A DNA stretch of 64,000 nt from Nocardiopsis kunsanensis DSM 44524 (GTDB lineage: Bacteria; Actinomycetota; Actinomycetes; Streptosporangiales; Streptosporangiaceae). A program made the translations under genes and the position numbers. The stretch covers positions 38,822 to 102,821 of the forward strand of contig NZ_ANAY01000009.1 of NCBI RefSeq assembly GCF_000340965.1, written 5' to 3'. Below are positions 10,053 to 18,087 of the stretch, in pieces. The notes under the pieces are model-generated. The model was not told the origin of the DNA and did not search any database. It saw only the letters and a program-made list of their open reading frames with translations. The stretch's first letter is position 1, and every line of letters starts with the position of its first letter.

Positions 10053-10081
10053 CCCCCGCCCGCGCAGTACGCGGACGGGGG
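10053..10081 (-). terminator. Terminator hairpin after protease gene 2
   Basis: CCCCCGCCCGCG (10053-10064) pairs with CGCGGACGGGGG (10070-10081) over 12 bp with one mismatch and a 5-nt loop, about 50 bp beyond the stop codon. Confidence 0.6.
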
Positions 10082-10129
10082 CGAGGTGAACGAACCCGGA
10101 CCGGAGAACGGTGCCGAGGCCGGAACCGC

Positions 10130-11278
10130 TCAGCTGGTGACCAGGTTCAGGCCCCAGGTGTCCAGGGCCGGGTTGATCTCCTGGTAGTAGGTGGTGCCGC
10201 CGCTGGTGCAGTCACCGGAACCGCCGGAGGTCATGCCCTGGGCCTGGTCGCCGGCGATGAAGGAACCGCCGGAGTCACCGGGCTCGGCGCAGGCGTCGGT
10301 GCGGGTCAGGTCCTCGACCGTGCCCTGCGGGTAGCTCACGGACTCGCCGCGGGCCTCGATGCTGCCGCACTCCCAACCGGTGGTGGAGCCGGAACGGCAC
10401 ACGGCCGAACCGATCGGGGCCTCCTCGGAACCGCTGACGGTCTGGTCGCCGCCGTCGTAGGTGTTGACCAGGTTGGTCACGCCCCAGTTGGAGGTGGAGG
10501 AGACAAAAGCAGCGTCGTTGCCCGGGAAGACGGACTCCTCGAACACGCCGGATCCGCTGCCGTCCTCGCTCGTGGCGGAGGTGCCGACCGTGCCGCAGTG
10601 GCCGGCCGTCACGAAACCGTCGTTGCCGGAGCTGTCGGTGGCTGCGAAACCGATGGAGCAGCGTCCACCGCCCATGGTGAAGGCGTCGCCACCGACGATG
10701 TCGGCGTAGAGCCGGGGGCTCTCCTCGGTCTGCTCGACCTCCACGGCCGAGGGGTCGACGTCCGCGCTCTCGATGAGGCTCTGTGCGGCCTCGGCGTCGT
10801 TGGCCCGGATCACGACGGTGTCGTCGGCGACGTCGGGGTACCAGCTCACGACGCCGTCCTCACCGCCGGTCCCGTCGAGATCGTCGACGACACCGAGGAG
10901 GGCCTCGTGGCCGTTCCGGACGACTTCGGCCCGGGCACCGGCGGCCTCGACCTGCTCGGCCGCCTGCGCGTCGGTGACGTTGACGGTCAGCTCGAGGGAC
11001 TCGGTGTCGAAGAAGGAACCACCGTAGTGGTCGCCTGCGGCCTCAGCGGCCTCGGCGTCGATCTCGGAGGCCTCGGCCTGGGCGTCCAGAAGCTCCTCGG
11101 CCCCGAACGGGGTGAGGCCGAAGTCGCGTTCCAGTGCCTCCTGCATGGTGGCGGCCACGTCGTCGGTGGACGGCTCGGAGGGGAGCGTGGCCGCACCCGC
11201 GCCGGGGGCGACGGCGATCGACATACCCAGCGCAAGGGCGCCGGTGCCGATCGCGGAGATGATGGGGGAGGGTCGCAT
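10130..11278 (-). CDS. Secreted S1-family (alpha-lytic/streptogrisin-type) serine protease 2, acidic paralogue
   Basis: 382 residues, same build as protease 1: near-identical signal peptide (MRPSPIISAIGTGALALGMS), alpha-lytic-type pro-region, and mature domain from about A192 (ADIVGGDAFTMGGGRCS). Triad H227 (TAGHCG), D255 (GNDAAF), S336 (GDSGGS). It is clearly a tandem duplicate of the neighbouring gene, but many surface residues have become Asp or Glu (for example SEDGSGSGVFEESVFPGND, SGSEEAPIG, TGWECGSIEARGES), so the mature enzyme should be far more acidic. ATG 11278 starts the signal peptide. It has its own promoter with the same operator-like repeat as protease 1, suggesting shared control but separate transcription. 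Confidence 0.93.
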   Translation of the reverse strand: MRPSPIISAIGTGALALGMSIAVAPGAGAATLPSEPSTDDVAATMQEALERDFGLTPFGAEELLDAQAEASEIDAEAAEAAGDHYGGSFFDTESLELTVNVTDAQAAEQVEAAGARAEVVRNGHEALLGVVDDLDGTGGEDGVVSWYPDVADDTVVIRANDAEAAQSLIESADVDPSAVEVEQTEESPRLYADIVGGDAFTMGGGRCSIGFAATDSSGNDGFVTAGHCGTVGTSATSEDGSGSGVFEESVFPGNDAAFVSSTSNWGVTNLVNTYDGGDQTVSGSEEAPIGSAVCRSGSTTGWECGSIEARGESVSYPQGTVEDLTRTDACAEPGDSGGSFIAGDQAQGMTSGGSGDCTSGGTTYYQEINPALDTWGLNLVTS

Positions 11279-11374
11279 GATCCCTACTCTCCTCGGGGAT
11301 GTGAACGGTTCTCGGGACGGCCGACCGGGGGAGGGCCGTTCCCGAAGAAGCCCCGGGGGCGGGGCTTCGGGGTG

Positions 11375-11410
11375 TTCACCGAGACGATCGGTAAACGAGC
11401 CCACACCATA
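11375..11410 (-). promoter_or_regulatory. Promoter and operator of protease gene 2
   Basis: On the minus strand TATGGT (11410-11405) is the -10 box and, again 12 bases downstream, lies ACCGA-N5-TCGGT (11378-11392; extended arms 11375-11395). The spacer differs from that of gene 1 while the arms are kept, which argues for selection on the arms. Confidence 0.6.
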
Positions 11411-11897
11411 AGTGTGCATTTTGCGCCGCGAAAGCCCGTGATCACGGATGAACGTTCAAGCTCTTGCTAAAGATCCACTCATCCCATGACTGACATTTTG
11501 TAAGGAAAAGTCCGGACTTTTCTGACCTCCTACTTTCCGTGGGTGCGTGGAAGTGATCCAGTTACATGAGTGAGAGTCAAGGGAAAGCTGTGGCCGGATG
11601 CGGCCACATGCTTCAGGCGTTTTCCGTGACCGGTCCGACACGTACACGTAACCCGCGAGGTCAGCCCCGGGGTACTCGCCAGTATCCCGGAGGCCCGGGA
11701 CCGGCCCCGCACCCTGGCGCCCTACCTCCCGCGCGCGGACACGCCCGGACGCGCACGGCAGAGAGGGCGCCGCACGCAGGAGCTCCGGTACCCCGCTCCG
11801 GTGTAACTAGCGAGTATCGGGCTCCGGGAACGGGGTTGAGCGGCCGTGCGTTGGGCCAAGATAAGGGCGAGAGCCCCGAACGGGAGGTAACAACGCC
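11411..11897. other. Intergenic region upstream of pup
   Basis: About 490 bp between protease gene 2 and pup. It holds the 18-bp palindrome described separately, A/T-richer sequence around 11455-11580 and a possible pup promoter near TTGGGC...GATAAG (about 11854-11870). The ribosome binding site GGGAGG lies just before pup. The frame from 11566 is a shadow of pup. Confidence 0.4.
11505..11522. promoter_or_regulatory. 18-bp perfect palindrome
   Basis: GAAAAGTCCGGACTTTTC reads the same on both strands with no spacer. It lies about 230 bp upstream of the protease 2 ATG and 375 bp upstream of pup. Such symmetry in a high-GC genome suggests a dimeric regulator site; the bound protein and the controlled gene are unknown. 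Confidence 0.5.
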
Positions 11898-12101
11898 ATG
11901 GCGACCAAGGACACCGGCGGCCAGAAGCACGGCTCGCGTCGCGAGGAAGAGGTCGAGGAGACCGAGGCGACCACCGAAACCACCGAACGCGACCAGGACC
12001 TCGACGAAGGCGTCGACGACATCCTCGACGAGATCGACGACGTGCTGGAGAACAACGCCGAGGACTTCGTGCGCCAGTTCGTTCAGAAGGGCGGACAGTA
12101 G
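11898..12101 (+). CDS. pup: Prokaryotic ubiquitin-like protein Pup
   Basis: 67 residues, the usual size. Highly charged and disordered N-terminal half (EEEVEETEATTETTERDQDL), a helix that binds the ARC coiled coil (VDDILDEIDDVLENNAEDFV) and the C-terminus VQKGGQ. The final Gln must be deamidated to Glu by Dop before PafA links it to substrate lysines. GGGAGG lies just upstream of the ATG. It is the first gene of the pup-prcB-prcA-pafA series. Two unrelated genes separate it from dop, which is unusual. Confidence 0.97.
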   Translation: MATKDTGGQKHGSRREEEVEETEATTETTERDQDLDEGVDDILDEIDDVLENNAEDFVRQFVQKGGQ

Positions 12102-12213
12102 TCCGGGGCGTGCACGGCGGAGGCGCGGCGCAGCAGGGATCCGCCGGGGCATGCCTTAATGTCGTTGCGACCGGCCCCGGTGCCGGTCCGGCCATCACAC
12201 ACAAGGACCAGAG

Positions 12214-12254
12214 GCGCCCCGCCCGCACCCCCTGCTTCTCGCAGGGCGGGGCGC
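12214..12254 (+). other. Hairpin between pup and prcB
   Basis: GCGCCCCGCCC (12214-12224) pairs perfectly with GGGCGGGGCGC (12244-12254) around a 19-nt loop, ending 6 nt before the AGGGAG ribosome binding site of prcB. There is no T-run, so it may be an attenuator, a processing or stability element for pup mRNA, or a translational brake. Confidence 0.55.
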
Positions 12255-12270
12255 GAGTGGAGGGAGACGC

Positions 12271-13113
12271 GTGTTCGAAGGGTTCGAGGGCGGACGGCTG
12301 CCCGCCGCGTTCATGAGTGCGGGGACATCGTCCTTCACCGAGTTTCTCAGCGCGGTCAGCCCCGAGTCATTGCCGGGTCACCACCTGCCCGCCCAGAGCG
12401 GGGGCGAGCACCTGACCCCGGAGGCGACGACCATCGTCGCCCTGACCTTCCCCGGAGGGGTGGCTCTGGCCGGCGACCGGCGGGCCACTCAGGGCAACGT
12501 CATCGCCAACCGGGACATGGACAAACTGTTCCGCACCGACGAGTTCTCCGCCGTGGCGATCGCCGGCTCGGCGGGGATCGGGATCGAGCTTGCCCGCCTG
12601 TACCAGGTTGAACTGGAACACTACGAGAAGATGGAGGGCCGGGCGCTCTCCCTGGAAGGTAAGGCCAACAAGCTGGCCCAGATGGTGCGCGGGAACCTGG
12701 GCATGGCGCTCCAGGGGTTCGTCGTCGTCCCCCTCCTGATCGGCTTCGACGAACGGTCCGAGGAGGGCCGGGTCTTCAGCTACGACGCCGTGGGCGGGCG
12801 CTACGAGGAACAGCGTTACCACTCCATCGGCTCCGGATCGGTCTACGCCAGGGGTTCGCTCAAGAAGCTCTACCGCGACGACCTCTCGGAGAACGAGGCG
12901 ATCAAGGCCGCCCTGGAGTCGCTCTACGACGCCGCCGACGACGACTCGGCCACCGGGGGACCCGACCTGCACCGCAAGATCTTCCCCCTCGTGGACGTCA
13001 TCACCGAGGACGGCCACCGCCGGGTGGCCGTCGACGAGGTCGAACGCCTGGCCACCGAGGTGGTCGAGGGGCGTGCCGCCCACCCCGACGGCCCCACCGC
13101 CCCGCTGAGCTGA
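12271..13113 (+). CDS. prcB: 20S proteasome beta subunit
   Basis: 280 residues. The propeptide of about 52 residues ends before T53 in [20 protein letters not shown]; autocleavage would expose this catalytic N-terminal threonine. Further beta-subunit signatures are [24 protein letters not shown] and [16 protein letters not shown]. Seven copies per ring form the proteolytic inner rings of the actinobacterial 20S core with PrcA. GTG 12271 is supported by GGAGGGAG 5 nt upstream. prcA starts 53 bp after the stop on the same strand. Confidence 0.96.
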   Translation: MFEGFEGGRLPAAFMSAGTSSFTEFLSAVSPESLPGHHLPAQSGGEHLTPEATTIVALTFPGGVALAGDRRATQGNVIANRDMDKLFRTDEFSAVAIAGSAGIGIELARLYQVELEHYEKMEGRALSLEGKANKLAQMVRGNLGMALQGFVVVPLLIGFDERSEEGRVFSYDAVGGRYEEQRYHSIGSGSVYARGSLKKLYRDDLSENEAIKAALESLYDAADDDSATGGPDLHRKIFPLVDVITEDGHRRVAVDEVERLATEVVEGRAAHPDGPTAPLS

Positions 13114-13166
13114 CCGCCCGGCTCCCACGTCAGACTTCTCCCGACCCAGGTTAGGAACGATCCGCG

Positions 13167-13922
13167 GTGTCGATGCCGTTCTACGTCGCCCCCGAACAAC
13201 AGATGAAGGACAAGGCGGACTACGCGCGAAAAGGTATCGCGCGGGGCCGCAGCGCCGTCGTCCTGCAGTACGACGGCGGAATCCTCATGGTGGCCGACAA
13301 CATGTCGCGCACCCTGCACAAGATCAGCGAACTCTACGACCGCATCGGTTTCGCCGCCGTGGGCCGCTACCCCGAGTTCGAGAACCTGCGCCTGATGGGC
13401 GTGCGCTTCGCCGACGTGCGCGGTTACCAGTACGACCGCCGCGACGTGAGCGGGCGCCAGCTCGCCAACATCTACGCCCAGACCCTGGGCACGGTCTTCA
13501 GCGAGAGCCTCAAACCCTGGGAGGTGGAGATCGTCGTCGCCGAGGTCGGCGAGAGCGCGGCCGATGACGAGATCTACCGCATCACCTTCGACGGCTCCAT
13601 CGTCGACGAGCGGGGCTTCGTGGCCGTGGGCGGCTCCTCCGAGCACGTGTCCGGCCAACTCAAGGACCGTTTCGCCGCCGACGCCACCCTGGCCTCCGCG
13701 CTCCACACCGCCACCCGCGCCCTGGCCGACGAGAACGGGCAGGAGAGCGAACTGGAGGCCGGCAACCTGGAGGTCGCGGTCCTGGAACGGGCCCGCGAGC
13801 ACCGCAAGTTCCGCCGCATCCACGGCCGTCGGCTGCGCACCCTTCTGGAGGAGGGCCGTACCGCCACCGGCGAGCCCGCCTCCGGCCGGAGTCAGGACAA
13901 CGGCGACGGGGACGAGAGGTGA
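13167..13922 (+). CDS. prcA: 20S proteasome alpha subunit
   Basis: 251 residues. The N-terminal MSMPFYVAPEQQMKDKADYA is the alpha-type gate segment and ARKGIARGRSAVVLQYDGGI continues the Ntn fold without a catalytic threonine. EIYRITFDGSIVDE and the charged C-terminal tail are typical of PrcA. It forms the outer rings that gate entry and dock the ARC/Mpa C-terminus. GTG 13167 (AGGA about 12 nt upstream) is used; the ATG two codons later is possible. It lies directly upstream of pafA. Confidence 0.96.
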   Translation: MSMPFYVAPEQQMKDKADYARKGIARGRSAVVLQYDGGILMVADNMSRTLHKISELYDRIGFAAVGRYPEFENLRLMGVRFADVRGYQYDRRDVSGRQLANIYAQTLGTVFSESLKPWEVEIVVAEVGESAADDEIYRITFDGSIVDERGFVAVGGSSEHVSGQLKDRFAADATLASALHTATRALADENGQESELEAGNLEVAVLERAREHRKFRRIHGRRLRTLLEEGRTATGEPASGRSQDNGDGDER

Positions 13923-14032
13923 TCTGAGCACGACGAGTACGGTGCGGTGCCACCCGGCATCGCACCGACCGGGTGGGCGCAGGCGGCGCGGCCCCGCTGT
14001 CTGCGCCTTCGACGGGAAGTTGGTGAGGCCGC

Positions 14033-15391
14033 GTGGAACGACGCATCTTCGGTCTGGAGAACGAGTACGGGGTCACGTGTACCTTCCGGGGACAGCGCCG
14101 ACTGTCGCCCGACGAGGTGGCCCGCTACCTCTTCCGCAGGGTGGTCTCGTGGGGACGCAGCAGCAACGTGTTCCTGCGCAACGGAGCACGCCTGTACCTG
14201 GACGTGGGCAGCCACCCCGAGTACGCCACCCCCGAGTGCGACAACCTCGTGGACCTGGTGGCCCACGACAAGGCCGGCGAGCGCATCCTCGAAGGCCTGC
14301 AGGTCGACGCCGAGCAGCGCCTGCACGAAGAGGGCATCGCCGGAGACATCTACCTGTTCAAGAACAACACCGACTCGGCGGGCAACTCCTACGGCTGCCA
14401 CGAGAACTACCTCGTGGGGCGGCACGGGGAGTTCGGGCGCCTGGCCGACGTCCTCATCCCCTTCCTGGTCACCCGCCAGATCATCTGCGGGGCCGGCAAG
14501 GTCCTGCAGACCCCCAGGGGCGCGCTGTACTGCGTGAGCCAGCGCGCCGAACACATCTGGGAGGGCGTCTCCTCGGCCACCACCCGGTCCCGCCCCATCA
14601 TCAACACCCGCGACGAACCCCACGCCGACGCCGAACGGTTCCGCCGCCTGCACGTGATAGTCGGCGACTCCAACATGAGTGAGACCACCGCGCTGCTCAA
14701 GCTGGGCTCGACCGACCTCGTGCTGCGCATGATCGAGGCCGGTGTGGTCATGCGCGACTACACGCTCGAGAACCCCATCCGGGCGATCCGGGAGATCAGC
14801 CACGACATGACTGGGCGCCGCAAGGTGCGCCTGGCCAACGGTCGCGAGGCCAGCGCCCTGGAGATCCAGCGAGAGTACCTGGAGAAGGTCCAGAACTACG
14901 TGGACCGCCACGGCACCGACGCCACCGGCAAACGCGTGCTCGACCTGTGGCAGCGCACCCTGGAAGCGGTGGAGACCCAGCACTTCGAGCCCGTCTCCCG
15001 CGAGATCGACTGGATCGCCAAGTACCTGCTCCTGGAGCGCTACCGCGCCAAGCACGACCTGTCGCTGTCCTCGCCGCGCGTGGCCCAGCTCGACCTGACC
15101 TACCACGACATCCACCGCGACCGCAGCCTGTTCTACATGCTCCAGGACCGCGGCCAGATGGACCGTGTGGTCGATGACCTGAAGATCTTCGAGGCCAAGG
15201 CGGTGCCACCGCAGACCACCCGGGCCAAACTCCGGGGCGAGTTCATCCGCCGGGCGCAGGAGCAGCGGCGCGACTTCACCGTGGATTGGGTCCATCTCAA
15301 ACTCAACGACCAGGCGCAACGCACCGTGCTGTGCAAGGACCCGTTCAAGGCCGTCGACGAACGGGTCGACAAGCTCATCGCCGGCATGTGA
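14033..15391 (+). CDS. pafA: Pup--protein ligase
   Basis: 452 residues. Starts [14 protein letters not shown], with the metal-binding E9. [18 protein letters not shown] carries the catalytic base D57; [18 protein letters not shown] and [17 protein letters not shown] build the ATP site shared with Dop, and the C-terminal domain (about 390-452) binds the Pup helix. PafA phosphorylates the C-terminal Glu of Pup and forms an isopeptide bond to a substrate lysine. GTG 14033 has GGTGAGG 4 nt upstream. It follows prcA by about 110 bp and is followed by a strong terminator hairpin. Confidence 0.97.
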   Translation: MERRIFGLENEYGVTCTFRGQRRLSPDEVARYLFRRVVSWGRSSNVFLRNGARLYLDVGSHPEYATPECDNLVDLVAHDKAGERILEGLQVDAEQRLHEEGIAGDIYLFKNNTDSAGNSYGCHENYLVGRHGEFGRLADVLIPFLVTRQIICGAGKVLQTPRGALYCVSQRAEHIWEGVSSATTRSRPIINTRDEPHADAERFRRLHVIVGDSNMSETTALLKLGSTDLVLRMIEAGVVMRDYTLENPIRAIREISHDMTGRRKVRLANGREASALEIQREYLEKVQNYVDRHGTDATGKRVLDLWQRTLEAVETQHFEPVSREIDWIAKYLLLERYRAKHDLSLSSPRVAQLDLTYHDIHRDRSLFYMLQDRGQMDRVVDDLKIFEAKAVPPQTTRAKLRGEFIRRAQEQRRDFTVDWVHLKLNDQAQRTVLCKDPFKAVDERVDKLIAGM

Positions 15392-15410
15392 TCCCAGCTC
15401 ACAGACCTCG

Positions 15411-15442
15411 GCCCCGGGGCGGCCCCCTCCGCCGCCCCGGGG
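15411..15442 (+). terminator. Terminator hairpin after pafA
   Basis: GCCCCGGGGCGG (15411-15422) pairs with CCGCCCCGGGG (15432-15442), with a 9-nt loop, 20 bp after the pafA stop. It marks the end of the pup-prcBA-pafA unit. Confidence 0.65.
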
Positions 15443-15535
15443 TCGGCGTGTGTCCGGGACACGGCCGGGGCGGGCCTACTCCCACCATTCGGTAGTGTGA
15501 CTCTGTCCCAGGCCCGAAAACAGAGGTTGTGACTC

Positions 15536-16606
15536 ATGCACCGACGTGCTGTGGCCCTCGCGGTGCCGGCGACCGCCATCGCCCTGACGGTCTCCAGCTG
15601 CGGATCCATCCCCGAGGATTGGCGCACCCCCGCGTTCCTCCGCATGGGAGAGGACGAGGTCGACGAGCGGCTACCCGCTGTGTCCGGAGAGGTCGGCGAG
15701 AAGCCCGAGGTCACCTTCCCCGACATGGAACCACCGGACGAGGAGGTCTCCGGTGTCGTCCAGGAGGGCCCCGGGGAGGAAGGACTGGTGCGCGACGACG
15801 ACCTGGTCGTGGCCAACTTCGCCCAGTACGAGTGGTCCGGCCCCGGCGAGGGCGAGGAGATCGACCCCGACCAGGCCAGCTACGAGACCGGCGCCCCCGA
15901 CCTCATCCGTATGGAGGAGATGCCGGACGAACTGGCCGCGCCGCTGGTCAGCCAGTCCGTGGGCAGCCGCGTGGTCTACGTCATGCCTCCGCTGAGCGAG
16001 GAAGAGCGCACCCAGGCCGAGTCCATGGGACAGGAAGTGCCCGAGGGCGCCACCGTCCTGGTCCTCGACCTGATGGACCGCTACAGCTCCGGAGCCGTCG
16101 TGCCCGGCGAAGCGGCCGAAAGCGTCGGGGAGGACCTGCCCACCGTCGTCCAGGACGGCCACTCCGAACCCGAGATCGACGTGCCCGACACCGACCCGCC
16201 CGAGGAACTGACCGTCGAACCCCTCATCGAGGGCCAGGGCGAGGAGGTCGAGGAAGGCCAGCAGGTCATCGTCCAGTACACCGGCGTTCCCTGGGAGCCC
16301 GACGAGGAGGGCCGCAACGAGGTCTTCGACTCCAGCTGGAGCCAGGGCGGTACCCCCTTCGACACCACCATCGGCGCCGGCGCGGTCATCGAGGGCTGGG
16401 ACAAGGGCATGGTCGGTCAGCCCGTCGGCAGCCGTTTGCTCATGACGATCCCGCCCGACCTCGCCTACGGGGACGAGGACACCGGCATGGGCACCCCCAC
16501 CGGAACCCTGGTGTTCGTCGTGGACATCCTCGGTGCCGTCGACAACCCGCCCCAGCCCGACCCCGAGGAGACGTCCGAGGAGACGCCCGAGGGCGACGGG
16601 GAGTAG
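15536..16606 (+). CDS. FKBP-type peptidyl-prolyl isomerase lipoprotein
   Basis: 356 residues. Lipobox VSSC places the acylated cysteine at C22, so this is a membrane-anchored extracytoplasmic lipoprotein. A C-terminal FKBP domain (about 223-334) is clear: VIVQYTGVPW, FDSSWSQGG, VIEGWDKGMVGQPVGSRLLM, IPPDLAYGD and GTLVFVVDILG. The segment at about 60-182 (VGSRVVYVMPP, ATVLVLDLMDRY) looks like a second, degenerate FKBP copy. The protein is very acidic, with a low-complexity tail. It would speed folding of exported proteins around prolines. FKBP genes commonly adjoin pafA in actinobacteria. Confidence 0.88.
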   Translation: MHRRAVALAVPATAIALTVSSCGSIPEDWRTPAFLRMGEDEVDERLPAVSGEVGEKPEVTFPDMEPPDEEVSGVVQEGPGEEGLVRDDDLVVANFAQYEWSGPGEGEEIDPDQASYETGAPDLIRMEEMPDELAAPLVSQSVGSRVVYVMPPLSEEERTQAESMGQEVPEGATVLVLDLMDRYSSGAVVPGEAAESVGEDLPTVVQDGHSEPEIDVPDTDPPEELTVEPLIEGQGEEVEEGQQVIVQYTGVPWEPDEEGRNEVFDSSWSQGGTPFDTTIGAGAVIEGWDKGMVGQPVGSRLLMTIPPDLAYGDEDTGMGTPTGTLVFVVDILGAVDNPPQPDPEETSEETPEGDGE

Positions 16607-16640
16607 GCCACCGAACAGGGCGGTCTCCCACACGGCATCC

Positions 16641-16672
16641 GGACGCCCCCGCCACGGTCGGCGGGGGCGTCC
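16641..16672 (+). terminator. Terminator hairpin after the FKBP gene
   Basis: GGACGCCCCCGCC (16641-16653) pairs perfectly over 13 bp with GGCGGGGGCGTCC (16660-16672), loop of 6 nt. Confidence 0.7.
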
Positions 16673-16746
16673 GCGTGTCCGTGGGGACCACGGCGTTGCC
16701 GGTACGTACAGTCGGACCACGTTCTCAGCCACGTCGAGGGGAAACC

Positions 16747-17751
16747 ATGCGGCGACGGTACTGCTACGTGTCCGGACTCCGGCTGGGCGTCCCGGCCCTG
16801 GAGGAACTCTGTGCGCAGGGGCAGCCGCCCTCCCTGGTGGTGTCCTACCCGGCCGAACTCGCCCACCGGTGCGGCTACACCGACTACGAGGACCTCGCCC
16901 GCTCCCACGGTCTGCCGCACGTGCGCGCCGCCGACGTGGGCTCGGACGAGGTCCAGGACGCCCTGACCGAGCACGGCATCGACCTCATGGTCGTGGCCGG
17001 CTGGTCCCAGCAGGTACCCGAACACGTCCTGGAACGCCTGCCCCTGGGCGCGGTCGGACTGCACCCCAGCCCTCTGCCCGTGGGCCGCGGCCACGCCCCC
17101 ATCCCCTGGACGATCCTGCGCGGTATGCGCTCCAGCGCCGTCACCCTCCACCACCTGGACGGAGAACCCGGCAACGGCGACGTCGTCGATCAGCACTGGT
17201 TCGACCTCGCCCCCGACGTCACCGCCACCGCCCTCTACGAACGTGTCGGCCACCTCCAGACCGGACTCCTCGTGCAGCACCTGGAGGGTCTGCTCGAGGG
17301 GTCCGCGCCCCGCCGCCGCCAGAGCGGGCACCCTTCGGTCTGGCCGAGCCGCCGCCCCAGCGACGGGCGCCTGGACCTCACCGCCGCCGGCCGCGACGTC
17401 GACCGTATGGTGCGCGCCCTGGCCGCCCCCTACCCGGGCGCGTTCGCGATGTTCGGCGGGGCCCGGGTGACCCTGTGCGACGGAGCCCTCGGCGACGCCG
17501 CCGGCGGCGCCCCCGGCGAGATCGTCTCCGCCGGGCCGGGGCGCACCTGGGGCGTCACCTGCGGGGACGGCACCGTCTTCGTCCCCGGGTCGGTGCGCGT
17601 GGACGAGGGCGTGCGTGCCGAGCCGACCTCGCTGGCCATGTTCCGGCCCGGTACGTTCTTCGACCCGCCCGCACCGCACGCGGCCGAGGGCGCCCGCAAC
17701 GCCTTCGTGCCCGGACAGGCCCCTTCCTCCGACCCCTTGCTGCAGGCCTGA
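16747..17751 (+). CDS. Formyltransferase-fold protein with altered catalytic residues
   Basis: 334 residues from ATG 16747 (GAGGGG 5-6 nt upstream). The N-terminal domain matches the formyltransferase fold of Fmt/ArnA/PurN: VSGLRLGVPALEEL, LMVVAGWSQQVPEHVLERLP, LHPSPLPVGRGHAPIPWTIL. The C-terminal part resembles the Fmt beta-barrel (about 200-300). Of the catalytic Asn-His-Asp triad only H106 remains: the Asn position is G104 (AVGLHPS, where the family has N-x-H) and the Asp position in (D/x)TG falls on G142 or N143 (GEPGNGD). So canonical 10-formyl-THF transfer is doubtful. It stands alone between two gaps, between the FKBP gene and pafBC. Alternatives are a divergent sugar N-formyltransferase or a hydrolase. 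Confidence 0.75.
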   Translation: MRRRYCYVSGLRLGVPALEELCAQGQPPSLVVSYPAELAHRCGYTDYEDLARSHGLPHVRAADVGSDEVQDALTEHGIDLMVVAGWSQQVPEHVLERLPLGAVGLHPSPLPVGRGHAPIPWTILRGMRSSAVTLHHLDGEPGNGDVVDQHWFDLAPDVTATALYERVGHLQTGLLVQHLEGLLEGSAPRRRQSGHPSVWPSRRPSDGRLDLTAAGRDVDRMVRALAAPYPGAFAMFGGARVTLCDGALGDAAGGAPGEIVSAGPGRTWGVTCGDGTVFVPGSVRVDEGVRAEPTSLAMFRPGTFFDPPAPHAAEGARNAFVPGQAPSSDPLLQA

Positions 17752-18087
17752 GGTGCCCGGCGCGCAGGGCACGGTCCGGTAGGAACCAGAACCGCTGGGC
17801 GGAGTTCGGGACGACCGTGCCGGGCAGGACCGCACGGCCCACATGGTGGGCCCCGGCGCCGTCCCAGGCCGGGACCGGCCGGGGGGGAGGGCACGCCGGG
17901 CCGTCCCCCCGCGCACCGGCCGGGGCCGCACCCGGCCATGAGGGCACGGTCCGTCGAAGTCCACAACGGCGCCACCGGAGCGCGTCCGGCACGGTACCGT
18001 CATTGCTGAACCGGAGCCGGGCAGGTGCGCCGACCCCCGGCGGTTCGTCCCACAGGTCGGTACACGGGCGGAAAGCGGGTGCGTCGC
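17752..18087. other. Intergenic region before pafBC
   Basis: About 335 bp, G+C-rich with several small inverted repeats (for example around 17860-17900). TACCGT at 17995-18000 could be a -10 box. No gene is supported. Confidence 0.3.

Noticed and set aside
10010..11470. 486-codon plus-strand frame antisense to protease gene 2 (and a similar one over protease gene 1)
   Set aside because: The translation is a Gly/Val/His-rich low-complexity shadow, while the minus strand encodes an intact protease with signal peptide and catalytic triad.
11566..12159. 197-codon plus-strand frame overlapping pup
   Set aside because: No ribosome binding site or family features; Arg/Pro/Thr-rich over pup, whose own frame is unmistakable.
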